The notes below the pieces were generated by a model. The model made no database searches. It saw only the letters and a list, made by a program, of their open reading frames with translations, and was not told where the DNA came from. This document shows positions 25,381 to 29,241 of a stretch of 29,241 bases of DNA, one piece after another; positions within the stretch are counted from its first letter, which is position 1, and each line of letters opens with the position of its first letter. This DNA comes from Myxococcales bacterium (GTDB lineage: Bacteria > Myxococcota > Polyangia > HGW-17 > SLPX01). The stretch is from assembly GCA_007131745.1 (NCBI GenBank), contig SLPX01000321.1, positions 1 through 29,241 of the forward strand. The letters run 5' to 3'. A program made the translations under genes and the position numbers.

Positions 25381-26010
25381 TCAGGAACCGCAATTTATGC
25401 TATATGATCCGCAACAGTCGGGACATGTGTGGGGCACATCGCAACGGAAATTAACCCATTCCCCGCCTCGACAGACCTGGGTTGTCAACCCCCCGCCGCA
25501 TTGAGGTGTATGCGCGCACCGCCACGTTTCAGGAGGCACGCCGGGACAACTCTCTCCGTTGTATGAATCGCCCATATGACCCTCGACCGTACATGAATCC
25601 GCGTAATCACTGTAATCGGAATGATCTGAATAATCCGAGTAATCCGAATAGTCACTGTGTTCACTGTATTCGCTATACTCCGCGTACTCGTTGTAATCAG
25701 CGTATTCGTTGTAATCAGCGTACTCGTTGTAATCAGCATACTCGTCGTAATCAGCGTATTCGTCGTAGTCAGCGTAATCGTCGTATTCTCCGTACTCCGA
25801 GTAATCTCCGTAGTCCCCGTATTCCCCGTAGTCGGAATAATCATCATAATCGTTGTTATTGGAATTCTTATCCCTTCCCGAATCCCCCGCTGCGCAACCT
25901 CCCTTGATCACATGTCCACCGCAAAATACGGCAACAACAGCTGCCGAATACTTGCCGCTCTTGAGAAGGGCTTCTCGTCGCGAAATCTTTTCTTTCGGGC
26001 CGGGCTTCAA
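25381..26010 (-). CDS. Tat-exported tyrosine-repeat, Cys-rich protein
   Basis: 209 residues; no family recognised. The N-terminus has a twin-arginine motif (ISRREALLK, 9-17) and a short hydrophobic stretch (YSAAVVAVFCGG), so Tat export is likely. Residues 55-137 place Tyr at almost every third position between Asp, Glu, Ser, Gly and Ala; residues 80-109 are five copies of ADY[D/N]EY. The C-terminal 70 residues hold ten Cys (140, 155, 165, 171, 180, 190, 196, 199, 200, 207), probably disulfide-bonded. The start is TTG 26010, with AGGAG 7 nt upstream. It is probably co-transcribed with the upstream lytic transglycosylase and converges on ccdA-trx. A structural, adhesive or redox-crosslinked surface role is possible but inferred. 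Confidence 0.7.
   Translation of the reverse strand: MKPGPKEKISRREALLKSGKYSAAVVAVFCGGHVIKGGCAAGDSGRDKNSNNNDYDDYSDYGEYGDYGDYSEYGEYDDYADYDEYADYDEYADYNEYADYNEYADYNEYAEYSEYSEHSDYSDYSDYSDHSDYSDYADSCTVEGHMGDSYNGESCPGVPPETWRCAHTPQCGGGLTTQVCRGGEWVNFRCDVPHTCPDCCGSYSINCGS
25684..25773 (-). repeat. Five 18-bp tandem repeats in the tyrosine-repeat gene
   Basis: Five near-identical 18-bp units encode ADY[D/N]EY on the minus strand. Flanking diverged units extend the three-residue Tyr periodicity over 25600-25848. Units differ mainly by synonymous or Asp/Asn changes. The array preserves the frame and has no spacers, so it is a coding tandem repeat. Confidence 0.8.
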
Positions 26011-26115
26011 CGATAGGCTCCTGAAACAAATGGTTTCAAACCGTTGCGGCTTCCACGGCTTTCGGAACGCCTATTTAAAGCATTCTTACTTCCGTGCAAC
26101 CATTTTATCACACTT

Positions 26116-26826
26116 TCAACCGGATTGCCCCCCCTCTTTTTTTTCCCGAGCAACTGTCTTTTCCTGCTCCATGTAACGATAGTAACGGCGCACCACCACG
26201 CGGACATAACGGTGAGTTGTAGAATACGGCGGAATACCGCCGAACTTTCTAACAGCGCCCGGGCCCGCGTGGTAGCCTGCTATCGTAAGCAGCAAATTTC
26301 CCTTGAACCTGTTGGCCAGAATTCTAAGGTAACGAACACCACCGTAAATATTTTCCTTGGGATCGAAAACGTTTTCAACCCCCATCTCTTTTGCGGTACC
26401 GGGCATAAGCTGCATGAGTCCCTGAGCGCCCGCACTTGAAACCACCCTGGGGTCGAAATCCGATTCCGAGTGAATCACAGCACGGATCAGGGCAACCGGA
26501 ATATTGTAACGTCTAGACGCTCCATAAATGTACTCGTCAAACCTGTGATAACGATCTTTCGAACGATCCCGGGCGGGCACGACATCATTATTCCGCCCCT
26601 TGGCGTTCTTTCTGGAAGAAGCCTTTCCAGGTCCTGCTTTATACAAGAGCTGCCATTTCCTGGCATTCCTGCCCCTTGGCTTGATGTTGGTAAAACGATA
26701 TTTTCCATTTTCGTCTTTGTACGAATAAATGTCGGCCGAAACCGGACTGGGAAAACCTGTTACCACCAAGAGGCCGACGCCGATCCGCCAAAGAATCCTC
26801 CGACGACGAATTCGGCGGTCCGTCAT
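26116..26826 (-). CDS. Lytic murein transglycosylase (SLT domain) with DUF4124-like N-terminus
   Basis: 236 residues from ATG 26826. A basic signal peptide (1-31, ending SPVSA) is followed by DIYSYKDENGKYRFTNIKP, a DUF4124-like segment. A basic linker precedes the SLT domain (about 95-220). Catalytic Glu121 lies in VIHSESDFDP, followed by SSAGAQGLMQLMPGTA (130-145) and IAGYHAGPGAV (182-192, His in place of the usual Asn). The enzyme cleaves peptidoglycan glycan strands with formation of 1,6-anhydromuramic ends in the periplasm. The frame is open up to 27012, but only the 26826 start gives a signal peptide; its ribosome-binding site is poor. A TATAAT box lies 43 nt upstream. Confidence 0.88.
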   Translation of the reverse strand: MTDRRIRRRRILWRIGVGLLVVTGFPSPVSADIYSYKDENGKYRFTNIKPRGRNARKWQLLYKAGPGKASSRKNAKGRNNDVVPARDRSKDRYHRFDEYIYGASRRYNIPVALIRAVIHSESDFDPRVVSSAGAQGLMQLMPGTAKEMGVENVFDPKENIYGGVRYLRILANRFKGNLLLTIAGYHAGPGAVRKFGGIPPYSTTHRYVRVVVRRYYRYMEQEKTVAREKKEGGQSG

Positions 26827-26868
26827 TTTGCAACAGGCTGGTTCAGGTTGATCCATAAACATGCGTTC

Positions 26869-26896
26869 ATTATAACCGGATCGTCCGGGCGTCCAA
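26869..26896 (-). promoter_or_regulatory. Candidate promoter of the transglycosylase gene
   Basis: On the minus strand a perfect TATAAT (26874-26869) lies 16 bp downstream of TTGGAC (26896-26891). The predicted transcript start near 26862 supports the ATG at 26826, with ATG 26862 as a leaderless alternative. Confidence 0.5.
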
Positions 26897-26951
26897 AAAA
26901 ACCTCCTCCATGCTAAGTGCCAAACTAACCCGGCAAAGCGGACGACAACGG

Positions 26952-26981
26952 TTGATCTCGCGGAAATCGCCGTTGTATACA
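26952..26981 (+). promoter_or_regulatory. Candidate promoter of the DUF6485-like gene
   Basis: TTGATC (26952-26957) and TATACA (26976-26981) with an 18-bp spacer, in the divergent region shared with the transglycosylase gene. Confidence 0.45.
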
Positions 26982-27059
26982 TGAATAACGTGGAAGAAAA
27001 AGACCAACTCAATCACTAACGTGGAGAACAGACAACCGCGATTACAAGGAGGCCCCAAC

Positions 27060-27254
27060 ATGGAATGCAAGAAAGATAAAAACCTGAAAATATGCAACTG
27101 CAGTTATCCGGGGTGTTCACGGAAAGGCATATGCTGCGATTGCCTGGAATACCATTTAAAATCCCGCCAACTCCCGGCCTGCTGTTTTCCGGATGATGTG
27201 GAAAAAACCTATGACCGCAGTTTCAGAGCCTTTGCCAAGGCATGGAAGCTTTGA
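27060..27254 (+). CDS. Small Cys-rich protein, DUF6485-like
   Basis: 64 residues starting MECKKDKNLKICNCSYPGC. It has the layout I recall for DUF6485: an N-terminal Cys cluster (C-x8-C-x-C-x5-C-x5-CC-x2-C, positions 3, 12, 14, 20, 26, 27 and 30), then a short ELP-like segment (here RQLPACCFPDDVEKTYDRS) and an aromatic C-terminus. The Cys spacing could bind zinc or an iron-sulfur cluster; the function is unknown. The start is ATG 27060, because AAGGAGG lies 7 nt upstream; an upstream in-frame ATG at 27021 has no such site. It has its own candidate promoter and is divergent from the transglycosylase gene. Confidence 0.8.
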   Translation: MECKKDKNLKICNCSYPGCSRKGICCDCLEYHLKSRQLPACCFPDDVEKTYDRSFRAFAKAWKL

Positions 27255-27285
27255 GCAAAAGAGCCGCACTCCTCCAAAACGCACA

Positions 27286-27314
27286 TTGCCTCAAAACAGT
27301 TCACTTGGTAGAAT
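27286..27314 (+). promoter_or_regulatory. Candidate promoter of the second kinase gene
   Basis: TTGCCT (27286-27291) and TAGAAT (27309-27314) with a 17-bp spacer. A second TAGAAT lies 17 bp further on (27326-27331) and may be an alternative -10. The leader would be about 100 nt with no obvious structure. Confidence 0.45.
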
Positions 27315-27420
27315 GCCGTCTGTAGTAGAATAACCCGTGGTTCAGGATTCCACTTTCCGGACACACAACTTGTTTTTGCCGAAACACCGGCGAACGCTGC
27401 TAAATCGAGAACACTGATTT

Positions 27421-29241
27421 ATGCCTCGCGCTACTCAACTAGGCCGATATCACCTGCTGGATCGGATTGCTTTCGGAGGAATGGCGGAAATCTACCGCGC
27501 TCAGACTTTTGATGAAGCCGGCATGCCGTTCATCGTTGCGATAAAGCGGGTTTTGAGACATCTCGTCGAAGACGACGATTTTCTGAAGATGCTCGTCGAC
27601 GAGGCCCGTATCGCGTCCATGCTGCAATCCGAAAACATCGCAAAAGTCTACGAATTCGGACATGTGGGCCGCGACTATTTTATTGCAATGGAATTCGTCG
27701 GCGGCAAGGATGTCCGATCGATCATGGAGCACTGCAGAGCGGAGAACCGCTGGGTTCCACCGGAAATCTGCGCCTTCGTGATAAAAGAAACCATGATGGG
27801 CCTTCATGCCGCCCACGAACTCAAAGACAGCGAAGACAAACATCTATACCTGATCCACCGGGATGTAAGCCCATCCAACATTATCTGTGCATACAACGGC
27901 AATGTAAAACTCTGCGATTTCGGTATCGCGAAGGCGACTTTGAGTAGAGTGAAGACAAGAGCCGGGGTGATAAAAGGTAAAGTGAAATATATGAGTCCCG
28001 AACAGGCGCTCGGGCGAAAGCTGGATCGGCGATCCGATATTTTTTCGGCGGGAAGCGTTCTCTATGAAATGCTGACGCGCGTTCCACCATTTCTTGCGCC
28101 GAATGAAATGGAATTGATTCTCAAAGTGAGGGACGCCAAATATGTCCCCGTACGGGAACGAAATCCCACCATACCTCCGGCCCTTGAATTGATTGTGGAC
28201 ACAGCCATGTCCAGGAACCGGTCCGGACGATATGAAACAGCGCTTGAGTTCGCCGAAAAACTTCAGGGGTTTCTGGATAATCATGCCAAGGGTTTCCGCT
28301 CATCTCATCTATCGAGGTTTTTAAAGAGCCTGTTTCGCAGGGAGATGGAGGAAGAAGAAAAAGCGCTTCAAGAATATGAAGTCATCGAAGCCGATGAAAC
28401 AAATCTCGGGGAAAACCTGATAGCTGATTCCATGGATCCACAAGCCCCCTGGTCAAGGTTCTCTCCGGTGCCCACAAGCAGCCACGAGATTTCACATTTG
28501 AAAGGGGTTCTCCCCCCCAAGGCAGTGAGAGAATCACAAGCCGAACCCGACGAAATCATGGAGCCCTTGCCGAATGAAAGATCCGTTTCCGGTTTCATCA
28601 ATTTCGAATCAAAAAACCCCGAAGACAGGGCAAGAGAACTGGTGAAACTGGCTGAATCCGTTCAAATCGGCGACCTCGAATCCGTACTCGAACATGGGCA
28701 CCCGCCCCCCGAGCATCCTTTCAAGAAAGAAAAGACAAAGGCCGAGACTGAAACCGGCTGTGACGACCACGACTACGACGAAGATTTGCAACACGACCAA
28801 GATACGGATCATGCCGGCGATGAGAATCATGCTCCGCTGAAAAGCCCCAGAGTCCGAGAAACCAGACCACGCGAATCTCATGATAAACCCGGCTGGTCCG
28901 ATCGTTTCCGAATCCCGGTCGACCACGATGCAGAAACAGTCCTCCTGGAACTCGACCCCTCCCTGCATGACTCTCTCGACAGTATGTCCTTGCAGAATGC
29001 AAACCCGGAATCCATTCACGATCCGGAAGAAACGGGAAATACCGACAATGAGAACCTCCACGATCGCCCCACTCAAATTCTTGAGTTGGATAGGGATCAG
29101 CTTCTGAATGAGGACAAACAAACCTATCATCGAGCACTCGGTTTACCGGCTCCAGACGGACGATTCGGTCCCGTTGTTCCAACACCCGTGACCCAAGAAG
29201 ACATGGTAGAGGAACTTTCCGATTTTCAACAGGAAGAAGAA
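27421..29241 (+). CDS. Ser/Thr protein kinase, C-terminally cut by the window edge
   Basis: An open frame of 607 codons from ATG 27421 to the last base, with no stop in the window. The Hanks-type kinase domain (about 9-285) has IAFGGMAEIY (16-25), catalytic Lys42, HRDVSPSNI (Asp148), DFGIAKA (Asp167) and YMSPEQALG (190-198). The loop HRDVSPSN and FGGMAEIY are characteristic of myxobacterial-type kinases. The rest (310-607) is acidic, low-complexity and probably disordered, with an Asp/His-rich stretch near 450-466 (CDDHDYDEDLQHDQDTDH). No membrane helix appears before the window ends. Weak GAGAA before the ATG; the start is supported by the adjacent GRYHLLDRI kinase beginning. The missing C-terminus may hold TPR or sensor domains, as in relatives. 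Confidence 0.88.
   Translation, partial: MPRATQLGRYHLLDRIAFGGMAEIYRAQTFDEAGMPFIVAIKRVLRHLVEDDDFLKMLVDEARIASMLQSENIAKVYEFGHVGRDYFIAMEFVGGKDVRSIMEHCRAENRWVPPEICAFVIKETMMGLHAAHELKDSEDKHLYLIHRDVSPSNIICAYNGNVKLCDFGIAKATLSRVKTRAGVIKGKVKYMSPEQALGRKLDRRSDIFSAGSVLYEMLTRVPPFLAPNEMELILKVRDAKYVPVRERNPTIPPALELIVDTAMSRNRSGRYETALEFAEKLQGFLDNHAKGFRSSHLSRFLKSLFRREMEEEEKALQEYEVIEADETNLGENLIADSMDPQAPWSRFSPVPTSSHEISHLKGVLPPKAVRESQAEPDEIMEPLPNERSVSGFINFESKNPEDRARELVKLAESVQIGDLESVLEHGHPPPEHPFKKEKTKAETETGCDDHDYDEDLQHDQDTDHAGDENHAPLKSPRVRETRPRESHDKPGWSDRFRIPVDHDAETVLLELDPSLHDSLDSMSLQNANPESIHDPEETGNTDNENLHDRPTQILELDRDQLLNEDKQTYHRALGLPAPDGRFGPVVPTPVTQEDMVEELSDFQQEEE

Noticed and set aside
25600..25848. CRISPR-like array (18-bp repeats)
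   Set aside because: The units are contiguous without unique spacers, keep the reading frame and encode a periodic protein tract with a signal peptide and ribosome-binding site.
25482..25907. Plus-strand Arg/Asn-rich ORF opposite the tyrosine-repeat gene
   Set aside because: It is a mirror of the coding repeat on the minus strand, has no ribosome-binding site and no sensible composition.
26827..27012. N-terminal extension of the transglycosylase to the upstream start at 27012
   Set aside because: The extra 62 residues lack a signal-peptide pattern, while ATG 26826 gives a typical one and lies downstream of a perfect -10 box.

Overview
This is a gene-dense stretch of bacterial chromosome of roughly balanced G+C (judged by eye). 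Several traits point to a deltaproteobacterial or Myxococcota-like lineage: a 'Myxococcus cysteine-rich' motif followed by RCC1 repeats in the first gene, a MYXO-CTERM-like C-terminal sorting tail (Cys motif, membrane helix, Arg cluster) on a 798-residue exported protein, two Hanks-type Ser/Thr kinases (one with the HRDVSPSN loop common in myxobacteria), and many lipoproteins or exported proteins with low-complexity linkers. The species cannot be named from this window. I see no rRNA, tRNA, IS element, prophage or CRISPR array.

Layout. 1-1293: RCC1 propeller lipoprotein. 1475-3942: a three-gene unit of two unrecognised proteins and a SAM methyltransferase. 3948-5600 (minus): the Mg2+ channel gene mgtE, preceded by a previously unmarked 37-codon leader ORF and a set of mutually exclusive RNA hairpins that can hide the mgtE ribosome-binding site. 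5863-9555 (plus): phosphofructokinase, a small thioredoxin-like protein and peptide-release factor 3. 9579-11294 (minus): MFS transporter. 11491-15564 (plus): the sorted surface protein and a type I phosphodiesterase-like lipoprotein with an odd inserted domain. 15610-20546 (minus): a glycerolipid operon of lipoprotein, PlsB-type acyltransferase, GpsA-like protein lacking its catalytic lysines, and App1/DUF2183 phosphatase. Cardiolipin synthase is divergent from it (20768-22234). 22337-25378: a transmembrane kinase with a reduced sulfatase-modifying-factor-like sensor, then a CcdA-thioredoxin fusion. 25381-26826 (minus): a lytic transglycosylase and a Tat-exported tyrosine-repeat protein. 27060 to the end: a small DUF6485-like Cys protein and a second kinase that runs off the window.

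How the genes may work together. PlsB, the GpsA-like protein, App1 and Cls cover acylation of glycerol-3-phosphate, dephosphorylation of phosphatidate and cardiolipin formation, so 15.6-22.2 kb reads as a phospholipid locus. CcdA-Trx, the Cys-rich tyrosine-repeat protein and the transglycosylase are all envelope functions.

The strongest candidate for something undescribed is the mgtE leader. Its peptide carries the acidic/proline string EDPDPYPDSPRPE, which resembles the MEPDPTP start of E. coli MgtL. Its last codons hold one arm of a 10-bp hairpin that competes with an 8-bp helix sequestering the mgtE Shine-Dalgarno sequence. This looks like Mg2+-sensing translational attenuation of a transporter family not usually associated with this mechanism.
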